Assembly: GCF_015207735.1 (NCBI RefSeq)
Contig: NZ_JADEWG010000024.1
Span: 1 to 63,956, forward strand
Direction: 5' to 3'
Source of the DNA: [Phormidium] sp. LEGE 05292
GTDB lineage: Bacteria > Cyanobacteriota > Cyanobacteriia > Cyanobacteriales > Aerosakkonemataceae
DNA length: 63,956 nucleotides
Positions 51,161 through 60,252 of the stretch are shown one piece after another. Under the pieces are notes generated by a model. The model was not told the DNA's origin and searched no databases. It saw nothing but the letters and a program-made list of their open reading frames with translations. The translations under genes and the position numbers were made by a program. How positions within the stretch are numbered: the first letter of the stretch is position 1; the number at the start of each line of letters is the position of its first letter.

Positions 51161-52690
51161 ATGAGTGAAACTAACTTGCCTCCTGTGATTCAAGAAATGT
51201 TAAACCCTGGATTTTATCCTCATCCAGTACAAGAACCAATAAAGTTAATTCAAACTCATGTCTCTTATGTTTTATTGACGGGAGATTATGCTTATAAACT
51301 GAAAAAAACGGTGAATTTTGGCTTTTTGGATTATTCCACTTTGGAATTACGAGCTCATTTCTGCCGTCAAGAATTGGCAATGAATAAACGCGGCGCTGCG
51401 GAAATTTATCTGGAGGTTTTACCGATTACTCAAACAGATAATAAATTAGAATTGGGAGGAAGTGGTGAAGCTGTTGAATATACATTAAAGATGTGTCAGT
51501 TTCCCCAAGATAATCTGTTGATTAACTTGTTCCATCAAGGAAAATTAACGGAAGAAATGGTAGAAGATTTGGGTAGATTAGTGGCACAATTCCACAGGAA
51601 ATGTCCAACTAATGATTATGTTCTTTCCTTTGGAGAAGTTGCTAAAGTTCGGCAGGCTTTTGATGAAAATTACGAACAAACAGCAAAATATATTGGATTA
51701 GCTCAAACTCAAGAGCAATTTGATGCTACTAGAGAGTTTACAGATAAATTTTTTGCTACTAAACAAGAAGTTTTAAATAGCAGAATTAAAAAGGGTTGGA
51801 TTCGGGAATGTCACGGAGATTTACACTTGGGAAATATTTGTCTTTGGCATGACAAAATTCTCTTGTTTGATTGCATTGAGTTTAATGAACCTTTCCGGTT
51901 TGTTGATGTAATGTATGATGTGGCTTATGGGGTAATGAATTTTTTGGTGGGAAATCGCCCTGATTTAGCTAATGCTTATTTAAATACTTACCTGGAAGAA
52001 AGTGGTGATTGGGAAGGTTTACAAGTTTTGCCTTTATATGTGAGTCGTCAAGCTTATGTTCGGGCGAAAATAACTTCTTTTCTGTTAGATGATTCGGGTG
52101 TTCCTGATGCTGATAAAGAGCAAGCTAAGGTTACAGCTAGTCAGTATTACAAAATGGCTTTGGATTGTACTAAGCTTGGACAGGGAAATTTAATTATAAT
52201 GTCGGGTGTTTCCGGTTCAGGAAAGAGTACAGTTGCGAAAAAAATTGCTCGCCAAAATAATGCTATTCACATTCGTTCTGATGCGGTGAGAAAACATTTT
52301 GCTGGTGTTTCTTTGTCAGAAAGGGGAGGAGATGAATTATATACTCCAGAAATGACGGAAAGAACTTACTCTAGGTTGTTGGAGTTAGGAATTTTGCTGG
52401 CTTCGGCGGGTTATTCGGTGATTTTGGATGCGAAATACGATCGCCAATCCCTCAGAAAACCAGTAATCGCAGCCGCCGAAAAACATCACTTACCTTTACA
52501 AATTTTACACTGCACTGCACCGGAATCAATTTTGCGCGATCGTCTTAATTCCCGCACAAGCGATATTTCTGATGCAACTGCTAATCTGTTAACGAATCAA
52601 TTAGCTACTGCGGAAGCTTTCACGGAAGAAGAGAAAGTTTTTGTGAAAACTTTGGATACTACCCAAGATTTAACAGCACAATTGAAGTAG
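51161..52690 (+). CDS. Aminoglycoside-phosphotransferase-like / P-loop kinase fusion protein
   Basis: A 509-residue two-domain protein. The N-terminal APH-like part (about 1-330) has ATP-site YAYKLKKTVNFGF and catalytic loop CHGDLHLGNICL with metal Asp in FDCIEFNEPFRFVDVMYD. The C-terminal AAA_33 kinase (about 345-509) has P-loop GVSGSGKSTVAKK. Such fusions are widespread in bacteria with unknown substrates. They are not resistance genes as a class. The start ATG is inside a TGACAAATGAG repeat. It is probably monocistronic. Confidence 0.85.
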   Translation: MSETNLPPVIQEMLNPGFYPHPVQEPIKLIQTHVSYVLLTGDYAYKLKKTVNFGFLDYSTLELRAHFCRQELAMNKRGAAEIYLEVLPITQTDNKLELGGSGEAVEYTLKMCQFPQDNLLINLFHQGKLTEEMVEDLGRLVAQFHRKCPTNDYVLSFGEVAKVRQAFDENYEQTAKYIGLAQTQEQFDATREFTDKFFATKQEVLNSRIKKGWIRECHGDLHLGNICLWHDKILLFDCIEFNEPFRFVDVMYDVAYGVMNFLVGNRPDLANAYLNTYLEESGDWEGLQVLPLYVSRQAYVRAKITSFLLDDSGVPDADKEQAKVTASQYYKMALDCTKLGQGNLIIMSGVSGSGKSTVAKKIARQNNAIHIRSDAVRKHFAGVSLSERGGDELYTPEMTERTYSRLLELGILLASAGYSVILDAKYDRQSLRKPVIAAAEKHHLPLQILHCTAPESILRDRLNSRTSDISDATANLLTNQLATAEAFTEEEKVFVKTLDTTQDLTAQLK

Positions 52691-52750
52691 GGAAATGGTT
52701 AAAGGGGAAAGACAAGTTTAAAGCTTTTCCCTTTATTTAGGAATTTTTTT

Positions 52751-52787
52751 ATGAACCGCTCCAGGCGCGGAGGACACAGAGAGGAGA
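52751..52787 (+). repeat. Copy of the CGCAGAGG dispersed repeat at a gene start
   Basis: ATGAACCGCTCCAGGCGCGG followed by AGGACACAGAGAGGAG is a degenerate copy of the repeat at 9228-9257 and supplies the start codon of the small membrane protein. Confidence 0.65.
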
Positions 52788-53119
52788 AAAGGAGGAGTTT
52801 ACAACTGAATAAGATTCCTCTATCTGCACTTAAAGTTAGTCTGTTTTTTCTAGTGGCTTTCTTGTTACTAGGAAAACCTTTACTTTGGAGTTTCAGTTTA
52901 GCTGTTTTAGCGGGAATCGCTACGGGATTGATCGTTACGGGATGGCACAGCAAAGAGTTACCTACTGAGCAAAAATTTTCTCCTGAACTCACCAAAGTCC
53001 TGGAAGATAAAGTAGAAAAAGAAACTAAGAAACGGCAACCTAAAAGATCCCGTCGCCAACCTCAAAAAAGTTGGTTTTTCTGGAAAAATCCGCGCCGTCC
53101 TCCTAAAAAACGTCGTTAA
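52751..53119 (+). CDS. Small membrane protein with a repeat-encoded N-terminus
   Basis: A 122-residue protein whose first ~15 residues (MNRSRRGGHREEKRR) are encoded by the dispersed CGCAGAGG-type repeat at 52751-52787. Two hydrophobic segments follow (LFFLVAFLLLGKPLL and LAVLAGIATGLIV), then a basic C-terminus (KRSRRQPQK, NPRRPPKKRR). No ATG exists later in the frame. GGAGGAG at 52791-52797 could serve a non-ATG start (TTA CAA CTG). So the exact start is uncertain. Function unknown. YdcF starts 13 bases beyond its end. Confidence 0.55.
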   Translation: MNRSRRGGHREEKRRSLQLNKIPLSALKVSLFFLVAFLLLGKPLLWSFSLAVLAGIATGLIVTGWHSKELPTEQKFSPELTKVLEDKVEKETKKRQPKRSRRQPQKSWFFWKNPRRPPKKRR

Positions 53120-53132
53120 AATTGAAGTGAAA

Positions 53133-53921
53133 ATGTTTTTGTTTTTCTCGAAGTTACTGCCAATTTTCATTTACCCTTTAGGATTAGTTTCCCTGTTGCT
53201 GATTATAGCTTTAATGATGATTTGGCGGCGACCAAAATGGGCGGCAGGGTTAATTGCTGGGGCGTTGATTATCTTATTTTTATTAAGTAATTATTGGGTT
53301 TCTAGCGCCTTAATTAGATCTTTGGAATGGCAAAATCTTCCTAAAGGTGAATTACCAAATGTGTCAGCTATTGTGGTTTTAGGAGGCGCTGTTTTGGCAA
53401 AAGTACCTCCCCGTCCTTGGGTGGAAGTTAGCGAAGAAGGCGATCGCATTCTCTACGGCGCTAAATTATACCGAGATGGCAAAGCCCCAAAACTTATCTT
53501 GAGTGGCGGACGCATTGATTGGAAAAATACAGGCGATCCAGAGTCTAAAGATATGGCAGAACTTGCTCAATTTATGGGAATTCCCAAAACAGCAATTCTC
53601 GAAGATCCGACTTCCTTAAACACTTATGAAAACGCCGTCAACGTCCGAAAAATTCTCGATTCCCAAGGCATAGAGCGGCGGGTTTTGTTAGTTACTTCGG
53701 CACTTCATTTACCGCGATCGCTTGCCATTTTTAAACGTCAAGGAATAGATGCTATCCCAGCTCCCACCGATTTTATTACCATAGAAAAAGACTCAGAAGA
53801 AGTTACCTGGCAAGGAACATTACTAAATTTCCTCCCAGATGTAGGAAGATTAGCCTATAGCACTCGTGCTTTAAGAGAGTACATCGGCATCATCATCTAC
53901 CGACTGCGAGGATGGCTTTAG
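53133..53921 (+). CDS. YdcF/ElyC family membrane protein (DUF218)
   Basis: About 262 residues from the ATG at 53133 (a GTG is 6 bases upstream). Two N-terminal membrane helices (LPIFIYPLGLVSLLLIIALMM, LIAGALIILFLLSNYWV) are followed by a DUF218 Rossmann-like domain: SAIVVLGGAV (~83-92), LILSGGRID, DPTSLNTYENAVN and RVLLVTSALHLPRS. ElyC and SanA relatives act in envelope maintenance. The small membrane gene lies just upstream. The biochemical activity is not known. Confidence 0.88.
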   Translation: MFLFFSKLLPIFIYPLGLVSLLLIIALMMIWRRPKWAAGLIAGALIILFLLSNYWVSSALIRSLEWQNLPKGELPNVSAIVVLGGAVLAKVPPRPWVEVSEEGDRILYGAKLYRDGKAPKLILSGGRIDWKNTGDPESKDMAELAQFMGIPKTAILEDPTSLNTYENAVNVRKILDSQGIERRVLLVTSALHLPRSLAIFKRQGIDAIPAPTDFITIEKDSEEVTWQGTLLNFLPDVGRLAYSTRALREYIGIIIYRLRGWL

Positions 53922-54051
53922 TAATTTTAGATTTTGAAATGGGAATAGAGCGAATTTAGAAAATTATTGGTAGTTTGGTAACAAGTGTAATTTGCTAAAC
54001 CTACGCCTACTTCTCTATTTTCAAGAGAAATAATATTACCTCCTAACCATT

Positions 54052-54279
54052 ATGACAGAAGAATTAAGACGCATTATTCCTACTCCGCCACCACCAGCAG
54101 ACGAAGTGTTTGCTGTTCAACAGGTAAGCGGAGAGTTTTACCGGGAAGTACAATATCGCCAAGAATTTGAGCGCTACTGCCAATGGTATTACATGACAGC
54201 TGAGCGCCACCGACAAGAGTTAGAGCAAATGCGAGGTGAATTATGTATTTTTAGATGGTTCCTCAGAGGTCGCCGTTAG
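54052..54279 (+). CDS. Hypothetical helical small protein
   Basis: A 75-residue charged protein (FYREVQYRQEFERYCQWYYMTAERHRQELEQM then FRWFLRGRR) with a proline-rich start (PTPPPP). I do not recognise it. It lies 130 bases after ydcF and is followed by heptamer repeats. Confidence 0.55.
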   Translation: MTEELRRIIPTPPPPADEVFAVQQVSGEFYREVQYRQEFERYCQWYYMTAERHRQELEQMRGELCIFRWFLRGRR

Positions 54280-54346
54280 TGCAGTGCAGCAGAAATGATT
54301 GAAGCAATTGAAAGCAGGTAAAAAGCTGAACAGAAAAACCTTCTTC

Positions 54347-54391
54347 CCTTCTGCCTTCTGCCGTTCGGCTGACGCTCACGGAAGCCTTCTG
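54347..54391. repeat. CCTTCTG heptamer units with a GTTCGGCTGACGCTC insert
   Basis: Two adjacent CCTTCTG units (54347-54360) and another at 54385-54391 surround a non-repeat insert. It is the complement of the GGCAGAA repeat at the end of the window (63847-63911). Confidence 0.7.
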
Positions 54392-54401
54392 CCTTATGGC
54401 G

Positions 54402-54626
54402 CTAGTCTATTAGTTCAACCTCATTTTCGCGGAAATGAGCTTTAAATTTTTTGTCAAACTTGACCTGTACAGGAAGGTTCGCACTCACAGGTCTACCTTG
54501 CCACTCATGTATGATCGCGGTAATTTCTCCTTCCAGACCCTGGATATCAAAGGGTTGACCCCGATGTTCAGGATGATGGTAAACAATGACTGACTGTTTA
54601 ACCCGTATGCGATCGCCAATTTTCAT
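54402..54626 (-). CDS. ftrV: Ferredoxin-thioredoxin reductase variable chain (alpha subunit)
   Basis: A 74-residue SH3-like barrel protein: MKIGDRIRVKQSVIVYHHPEHRGQPFD and GEITAIIHEWQGRPVSANLPVQVKFDKKFKAHF, as in cyanobacterial FtrV. It is the structural partner of the catalytic FtrC [4Fe-4S] subunit (not in this window), which passes electrons from ferredoxin to thioredoxin in light-dependent redox control. The open frame reaches an ATG at 54662, but AGGAG lies eight bases before the ATG at 54626, and that gives the family's length. Confidence 0.9.
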   Translation of the reverse strand: MKIGDRIRVKQSVIVYHHPEHRGQPFDIQGLEGEITAIIHEWQGRPVSANLPVQVKFDKKFKAHFRENEVELID

Positions 54627-55079
54627 AAACTCCTGTGTTTCCTTTTGAGGTACCTTCACCATGACTTTTAGTTAATTAAGCAATCACAGGGTCGCAATGA
54701 ACCCAATGACAGCTTCAATGAATAACGACTTTGTTAATCTTTGCACAGAAGCGGCCTCAGATCGTTCGAGTCTAAATACTCATTGTTAAGTTCACACAGG
54801 AGTTTGGCACTTACTTATAATTATTTACTAACTCAGCAAATTCAAAGGATTTTAGCAATATATAGTCTACCTAGCATTAGAGAAATTTATTAACAAAAAA
54901 ATTGGTCATAGGTAATTGATATGTGCTATTGGGTGGAAAAATTAAATCAACTATCAGCTATTTATTACTGAGATCTTACACTCCTGAGCAGAGCCTCTGT
55001 TTTTCGTTCCCAGGTTGAACCTGGGAACAAGTCAAATCCATGCTGCAAGATCTGAGTATTACCAAAAACTTAACTCAAA
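54627..55079. other. 453-base gene-free stretch with a CAGGTT palindrome
   Basis: GTTCCCAGGTTGAACCTGGG (from 55006) ending in AAC is a perfect palindromic dispersed repeat with T-rich flanks. It could terminate sbpA on the minus strand. I see no gene; the GTTCGAGTC at 54765 is not a tRNA. Confidence 0.55.
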
Positions 55080-56195
55080 TTATTTCTTACCAATGGAACT
55101 TTGAATTTGATCGAACATAGCACCATCAGCGAAAAACTTAGTTTGGGTGCCATTCCAACCCCCTAGCTGACTAACTGTAAATAAGTTGCCAATTTTAGGG
55201 AATTTATTACTAAATTCTGCGGCTACATTGGTGTTAACTGGTCGAAAACCCACCTGTGCAAAATCTCTTTGAGCTTCAGCAGAGAAGAGGTATTTGGCGA
55301 ACGCCTCTACTACCTTACGATTTTTATGTTTGTCTACATTTTTATCAACTACAGCTACAGGGTTGTCGATCGAAATATTGACTTGAGGAATAATGTAAGG
55401 TTCGGTTTCACCTTGTTGTTTTGCTAAGAGAATTTCGTTTTCATAGTTCAACAACACATCCCCTTGTCCCTGCTTGTAAAAAACATCTGAAGCTTCACGC
55501 GCATCTCTGGGCAAAACAGGTACATTTCGATAAACTTGGCTGACAAAGTTACGCGCTGCTTGGTCATTTCCCCCAGTTCTAGTTACTGAGCCCCACAAAG
55601 CTAGGAAATTCCAACGCGCCACACCAGAAGTTTTCGGATTAGCAGTAATCACACTCACACCATTTTTGGCTAAATCTTGCCAACCTTTGATGCCTTTAGG
55701 ATTACCTGGTTTAGTTACCAATGCTACTACTGACCTGCTAACGATCGCATTATTCGGTAATTTTCCTTCCCATCCCGGTTGAATTAAACTCGCTTGTTGA
55801 ATGCGATTAGTATCTAAGGCCAAGGCTAAGTGTACAATATCAGCCTCCAGACCATCAATCACCGCACGAGTTTGCGAACCTGACCCACCATAGCTTTGGC
55901 TAAAGGTGACATTCTGACCAGTTTCCTTTTTCCACTTCGCCACAAATTTGGGAATGATTCGATCGTAAGCAGATTTAGTAACCGCAAAGGAAACTAAGCT
56001 AATTTGCACATTTCCCGGTTGTTGACTAACAGCTGGGTGAGACTGCAATACCCAACCGAAACTCAAACCAAAAGCTAAAAACAAAGCCAGAATCCGAAAA
56101 ACAGGTAATTGGAACCACCGCCGTAAATTGGTTTTGCTAGCCTCAATGCTGCTAAAACGCCGTCGTACCAACTCTAAAAGACGACCATACCCCAT
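55080..56195 (-). CDS. sbpA: Sulfate-binding periplasmic protein of the ABC sulfate importer
   Basis: A 371-residue protein with an N-terminal membrane or signal segment (ILALFLAFGLSFGWVLQSHPAVSQ). The SbpA/CysP family signatures are SYGGSGSQTRAVIDGLEADIVHLALALD, NPKTSGVARWNFLALWGSV and QGDVLLNYENEILLAKQQ. It delivers sulfate (or thiosulfate) to an ABC transporter, whose other genes are not here. Upstream there is a palindromic CTACGGTA...TACCGTAG site. The orphan state suggests the rest of the importer is elsewhere in the genome. Confidence 0.93.
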   Translation of the reverse strand: MGYGRLLELVRRRFSSIEASKTNLRRWFQLPVFRILALFLAFGLSFGWVLQSHPAVSQQPGNVQISLVSFAVTKSAYDRIIPKFVAKWKKETGQNVTFSQSYGGSGSQTRAVIDGLEADIVHLALALDTNRIQQASLIQPGWEGKLPNNAIVSRSVVALVTKPGNPKGIKGWQDLAKNGVSVITANPKTSGVARWNFLALWGSVTRTGGNDQAARNFVSQVYRNVPVLPRDAREASDVFYKQGQGDVLLNYENEILLAKQQGETEPYIIPQVNISIDNPVAVVDKNVDKHKNRKVVEAFAKYLFSAEAQRDFAQVGFRPVNTNVAAEFSNKFPKIGNLFTVSQLGGWNGTQTKFFADGAMFDQIQSSIGKK

Positions 56196-56218
56196 TGATT
56201 AAATTCCCTCCGATGTAA

Positions 56219-56246
56219 CTACGGTAATACAGTAGGAATACCGTAG
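56219..56246. promoter_or_regulatory. Inverted repeat upstream of sbpA (possible operator)
   Basis: CTACGGTA (56219-56226) and TACCGTAG (56239-56246), spaced by 12 bases, lie 24-51 bases upstream of the sbpA start. Dyads like this are bound by HTH regulators. Cyanobacterial sulfate uptake is known to respond to sulfur limitation, so a sulfur-control operator is a reasonable hypothesis. Confidence 0.45.
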
Positions 56247-56391
56247 TAAATAATCATAGATAAAAGAATTACACAAAAATCCCTGTAAAACAAGCACTAA
56301 ACTGTTTTAATTTCGATCAGGTTATGTATAGCAACCGCCAAAGCGGTTAAGCCGGGATTAAGAGTTAGAACCCTTGTTTTTAAAGCTTTTC

Positions 56392-56412
56392 CCTTCTGCC
56401 CTCTGCCTTCTG
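56392..56412. repeat. Short CCTTCTG/CCCTCTG heptamer units
   Basis: CCCTTCTGCCCTCTGCCTTC shows three near-heptamer units in the spacer before the next gene. Confidence 0.5.
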
Positions 56413-56481
56413 CTATAGATGAAGGCAAAAGCTGCTTAAGAGTGCGATACTCTTTAAGTTGGGAATTCTCTGCACTCAGCT

Positions 56482-57888
56482 ATGACCTCAACTCTTACTC
56501 TCAAAAAATCCCCGCGTCGTTTCCTTTGGTTGCAACGCATTCTTGCTATCATCGCCTTAGTCAATTTACTTTTAGTTTTCTTTGACTTGAGTTATATTCA
56601 TTGGCGCGACTTTTACTTCCGTCACTTTCCCGAAGTTACTCAATTTTATGACCAAGTAAAGGGTATTGAACCGAATCGAGATACTCAGAATTATCTTAAG
56701 CAAGTAAATCAATTAGAAGCATTGGTAGCGGCGGAAGGTTTGCAGTCCCCGGAAGTGGAAACAGCATTAGCAGAATTACGTTTGTTGAGTAATCAAATGA
56801 TTGAGGATAATCCATTTGCGATCGCTAATAAAAGCGGTTTGTTGGAGAAGATTAAAAATCAGATGCGCGATCGCCTCGTCCAAAATTCCGCCCATCAAGC
56901 TTTTAATAAATTTTGGAGTTCAGAATATTTTTCCCAAGTCGGTTGGTCATCAGAAATTAACTTTTTTAATTCCTCAATTCGTCCTTTGTTAGAAACTAAT
57001 TATTATCGCCATATTGATATTAATAGTAAATTTGTCGATGATTTTTGGAAACTTGACCTACCGTTTATTATTTTATTTGCTCTCGACTACCTAGTGCGGA
57101 CTTTTGCTATTAGTAGTCGTGACCCAAATCTCACTTGGTTAGAAGCCATGCTTAGACGTTGGTATGACCTATTTTTACTTTTACCTTTTTGGCGATGGTT
57201 GAGAGTAGTTCCCGTATTAATTCGCTTGAATCAATCAGAATTAGTAGATTTCAAACCGTTTAGATCGCAAATAAACCGAGATTTTGTCGCTAATTTTGCC
57301 CAAGAAATGACCGAAGTTGTCGGAATCAGAATGATTGATGGAATGCAAAACTCAATTAACCGAGGTGATGTAGCAAACTGGATGTTTAATTCAGAAAGTC
57401 GTCGTCCTTATGTTGATATTAATAATATTAATGAATTGAGAGCGATCGCATCCCGTTTAATCTGCATCAGCGTCTACGACGTACTTCCCCAAGTTCAACC
57501 CGATGTCGAAACATTACTACAATACATCATTAAAAGCGTCCTCAATCAATCCCCCGTTTACAGACAACTACAAAACATTCCAGGTGTTAATAAAGTACCC
57601 AATCAACTAGCAGAAAATTTAGCCAAAGATATCTCGCAAACAAGTTACAAAACCCTCAAAGCCGCCCTTGAAGATCCCGAAGTCGCAAAACTCGCCTCTC
57701 AGTTAGTTACCAATTTTGAAAAAGTCCTTGAAGAAGAATTGCAGAAAAAGCATAATTTCCAAGAAATTGAAAACTTACTAATAGATATGCTCGAAGAAAT
57801 TAAAATCAACTACATCAAAGATATTGAACAAGAAGGCGTAGAAAAAACCTTAGATGAATCTTCTCAGTTGCGCCAAATAATTCAATAG
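56482..57888 (+). CDS. Conserved-looking integral membrane protein of unknown function
   Basis: A 468-residue protein. N-terminal helix FLWLQRILAIIALVNLLLVFF, a helical soluble part (about 60-180), then two closely spaced hydrophobic segments (LPFIILFALDYLVRTFA and WYDLFLLLPFWRWLRVVPVLIRLNQ). The second carries arginines every third residue as in voltage-sensor or ion-channel S4-like helices. The C-terminal 200 residues are soluble helices. No pore signature was seen. The family is not recognised. The gene is isolated, with an aldo/keto reductase 69 bases downstream. Confidence 0.7.
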   Translation: MTSTLTLKKSPRRFLWLQRILAIIALVNLLLVFFDLSYIHWRDFYFRHFPEVTQFYDQVKGIEPNRDTQNYLKQVNQLEALVAAEGLQSPEVETALAELRLLSNQMIEDNPFAIANKSGLLEKIKNQMRDRLVQNSAHQAFNKFWSSEYFSQVGWSSEINFFNSSIRPLLETNYYRHIDINSKFVDDFWKLDLPFIILFALDYLVRTFAISSRDPNLTWLEAMLRRWYDLFLLLPFWRWLRVVPVLIRLNQSELVDFKPFRSQINRDFVANFAQEMTEVVGIRMIDGMQNSINRGDVANWMFNSESRRPYVDINNINELRAIASRLICISVYDVLPQVQPDVETLLQYIIKSVLNQSPVYRQLQNIPGVNKVPNQLAENLAKDISQTSYKTLKAALEDPEVAKLASQLVTNFEKVLEEELQKKHNFQEIENLLIDMLEEIKINYIKDIEQEGVEKTLDESSQLRQIIQ

Positions 57889-57957
57889 TACCCATCTCTC
57901 ACCCTAAATTTTGTTAGATTATTTAAAATAAATCCCATAGTTGTGAGTTAACCAACA

Positions 57958-59139
57958 ATGCTTTATCGACGCTTTGGACGTACTAATCTTTCTATGCCTG
58001 TGTTTTCCTGTGGCGGAATGAGATATCAATATAAATGGCAAGATATCCCTGGCTGGCGTATTCCTTTGGATAACCAAAAGAATGTAGAAGCAACAATTCG
58101 TCGTTCAATTGAAATAGGAATTAATCACATTGAAACAGCCAGAGGTTATGGCACTTCCGAATTGCAATTGGGCAGAATTTTATCTAAATTACCCAGAAAT
58201 GAAATCATTGTTCAAACCAAAATATCCCCAACAGCCGATCCGCAAGAATTCGCAAAAACCTTTGAAAAATCCATCAGTAATCTAAAATTAAACCATGTCG
58301 ATTTACTGGGAATACATGGCATTAATAATGCCGAATTACTCGATTACACAATTCGTCCTAGCGGCTGCTTAGAAGTAGCGCAAAAACTCCAGAAACAAGG
58401 TAGAGTTAGGTTTATTGGTTTTTCCACTCATGCCCCAACAAATATTATTACTCAAGCCATAGAAACTAACCAATTTGATTATGTCAATCTTCATTGGTAC
58501 TATATTAATCAAAATAATTGGTCAGCCATAGAAGCGGCGAAAAAACATGACATAGGCGTATTTATTATTAGCCCTTCTGACAAAGGTGGACAGCTTCATA
58601 ACCCACCCCAAAAATTAGTAGATTTATGTTACCCTCTTAGTCCAATGGTGTTTAATGACTTGTTTTGTTTAAGTCATTCCCAAGTACATACTTTAAGTTT
58701 GGGTGCAGCTAAACCAACAGATTTTGATGAACATTTAAAAACTTTGCCTTTGCTCGATCGATCTGATGAAGTTCTACCTCCAATCATAGCCAGATTGGAA
58801 GCAGAAGCAATTAAAGTTTTAGGCGAAAACTGGGTAAAAACTTGGCACATCGGTTTACCTTCTCAGGAGGAAACACCAGGTAATATTAACATTCCCGTAA
58901 TCTTATGGTTGCGAAATTTGGCGCTAGCTTACGATATGTATGATTATGCTAAAATGCGCTATAACTTACTAGGAAATGCCAGTCATTGGTTTCCAGGACA
59001 AAAAGCCGATAAAGTTCAAGAATTCGACTTGCGCCAATGTTTAATTAATAGTCCTCATGCAGATAAAATCCCGGCTTTGTTAGCAGAAGCACATCAATTG
59101 TTAGGTGGCGGAGAAGTTAAACGCCTTTCGCAAGAATAA
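57958..59139 (+). CDS. Aldo/keto reductase family protein
   Basis: A 393-residue NADPH-dependent oxidoreductase. The barrel begins [21 protein letters not shown]. The catalytic tyrosine is in [10 protein letters not shown] (about 59-68) with Glu where the catalytic Asp normally is. Lys is in IIVQTKIS and His in LLGIHGINN. The C-terminal ~80 residues ([38 protein letters not shown]) parallel the ferredoxin-like tail of iron-sulfur relatives but lack the cysteine cluster. The substrate is unknown. It is followed at 51 bases by sodA. Confidence 0.9.
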   Translation: MLYRRFGRTNLSMPVFSCGGMRYQYKWQDIPGWRIPLDNQKNVEATIRRSIEIGINHIETARGYGTSELQLGRILSKLPRNEIIVQTKISPTADPQEFAKTFEKSISNLKLNHVDLLGIHGINNAELLDYTIRPSGCLEVAQKLQKQGRVRFIGFSTHAPTNIITQAIETNQFDYVNLHWYYINQNNWSAIEAAKKHDIGVFIISPSDKGGQLHNPPQKLVDLCYPLSPMVFNDLFCLSHSQVHTLSLGAAKPTDFDEHLKTLPLLDRSDEVLPPIIARLEAEAIKVLGENWVKTWHIGLPSQEETPGNINIPVILWLRNLALAYDMYDYAKMRYNLLGNASHWFPGQKADKVQEFDLRQCLINSPHADKIPALLAEAHQLLGGGEVKRLSQE

Positions 59140-59190
59140 GGATTTTTAAAATGCGTTTACACTGAGAAAGTGAAAGATTTGGTAGTGCTT

Positions 59191-59937
59191 ATGATTCTCA
59201 ACCGACGCAACTTTTTAGTTTTAGCTGGAAGCAGTATTGGTGCAGTAACTTTGGGTGCTTGTCAAGCATCTGGAGATAGTATTACTACCGCAGAAAGAGA
59301 AACGAATGTAGCACAAAACACAGGGGTATTTACATTACCACCTTTACCATATAGCTACAATGCTTTAGAACCGCATATTGATGCGCGAACGATGGAATTT
59401 CACCATGATAAACATCATGCAGCTTATGTGAAGAATCTGAATGATGCGATTGCCAAATATCCCAACTTAAAAGGCAAAACTGCTGAGCAATTACTACAAA
59501 ATCTGAACACTGTACCACAAGATATTCGCACCACCGTTCGCAACAATGGCGGCGGACATTATAACCATAGTATGTTTTGGCGAATCATGAAACCAAATGG
59601 CGGCGGAGAACCCACAGGTGAAATTGCTACAGCTATTAACACCGCTTTTGGTAGTTTTACCGAATTCAAACGACTATTTAATGAGTCTGGTAGCAAACGT
59701 TTTGGTAGTGGTTGGGTTTGGTTAGTTCGCAATCCCGATGGTAAATTAGGAATCATGAACACTGCTAACCAAGACAGTCCATTAATGGAAGGAAAATTTC
59801 CCATTATGGGTAACGACGTTTGGGAACACGCCTATTATTTGAAATACCAGAACCGTCGCGCTGACTATTTAAATGCCTGGTGGAACGTCCTCAACTGGGA
59901 TGAAATTAACAAACGCTTTAAGTTAGCCAACGCCTAG
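59191..59937 (+). CDS. sodA: Manganese-type superoxide dismutase, lipoprotein form
   Basis: From the ATG at 59191, the protein is 248 residues, beginning [24 protein letters not shown]: twin-arginine motif, hydrophobic segment and the lipobox LGAC. It is therefore exported and likely anchored in the thylakoid or plasma membrane. Metal ligands: His in HDKHHAAY region, His in NHSMFW, Asp and His in [10 protein letters not shown]. The NQDSPLM segment with [11 protein letters not shown] fits the Mn rather than Fe class. It dismutates superoxide on the extracytoplasmic side. A GTG at 59170 would add seven residues and is less likely. Neighbour: aldo/keto reductase upstream. Confidence 0.93.
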   Translation: MILNRRNFLVLAGSSIGAVTLGACQASGDSITTAERETNVAQNTGVFTLPPLPYSYNALEPHIDARTMEFHHDKHHAAYVKNLNDAIAKYPNLKGKTAEQLLQNLNTVPQDIRTTVRNNGGGHYNHSMFWRIMKPNGGGEPTGEIATAINTAFGSFTEFKRLFNESGSKRFGSGWVWLVRNPDGKLGIMNTANQDSPLMEGKFPIMGNDVWEHAYYLKYQNRRADYLNAWWNVLNWDEINKRFKLANA

Positions 59938-60016
59938 AATCTATCTGCTTGATGAAAAAAAATTCATCGCTGTAATTCGCCCTGGCAGCTATTATTTATA
60001 CCAAAATTTCTTCAAT

Positions 60017-60073
60017 AAAACAGGACTTACGTACAACTAACTTTGTCGAGTTATTAGTGTAAGTCCTGTTTTT
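60017..60073. terminator. Long-loop hairpin (AAAACAGGACTTAC...GTAAGTCCTGTTTTT) after sodA
   Basis: AAAACAGGACTTAC (60017-60030) pairs perfectly with GTAAGTCCTGTTTT (60059-60072) with T's after. The loop is 28 bases. It is a probable terminator and a member of the GGACTTACG repeat family (another at 62081). Confidence 0.6.
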
Positions 60074-60252
60074 ATTTACTTAAATTTAGTTATTCAACTT
60101 TAGAAAATTTTTAGTATTCTTTTTAACTGTATAATTCATTACCAGATAAAATTTTATCTGAGCAAATATATTTAATCAGACATCCGATTTTTACGTTATA
60201 AAAATGTAGTAATCGCTGAAACAGAGTGCTTTCCTACAAAATCAAAACACCA

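Noticed and set aside
51161-52690. Aminoglycoside resistance gene
   Set aside because: Although APH-like, it is a long fusion with a P-loop kinase, a common bacterial family of unknown substrate; no resistance claim is supportable.
54755-54790. GTTCGAGTC resembling a tRNA T-loop
   Set aside because: No acceptor stem, D-arm or anticodon arm could be fitted around it.
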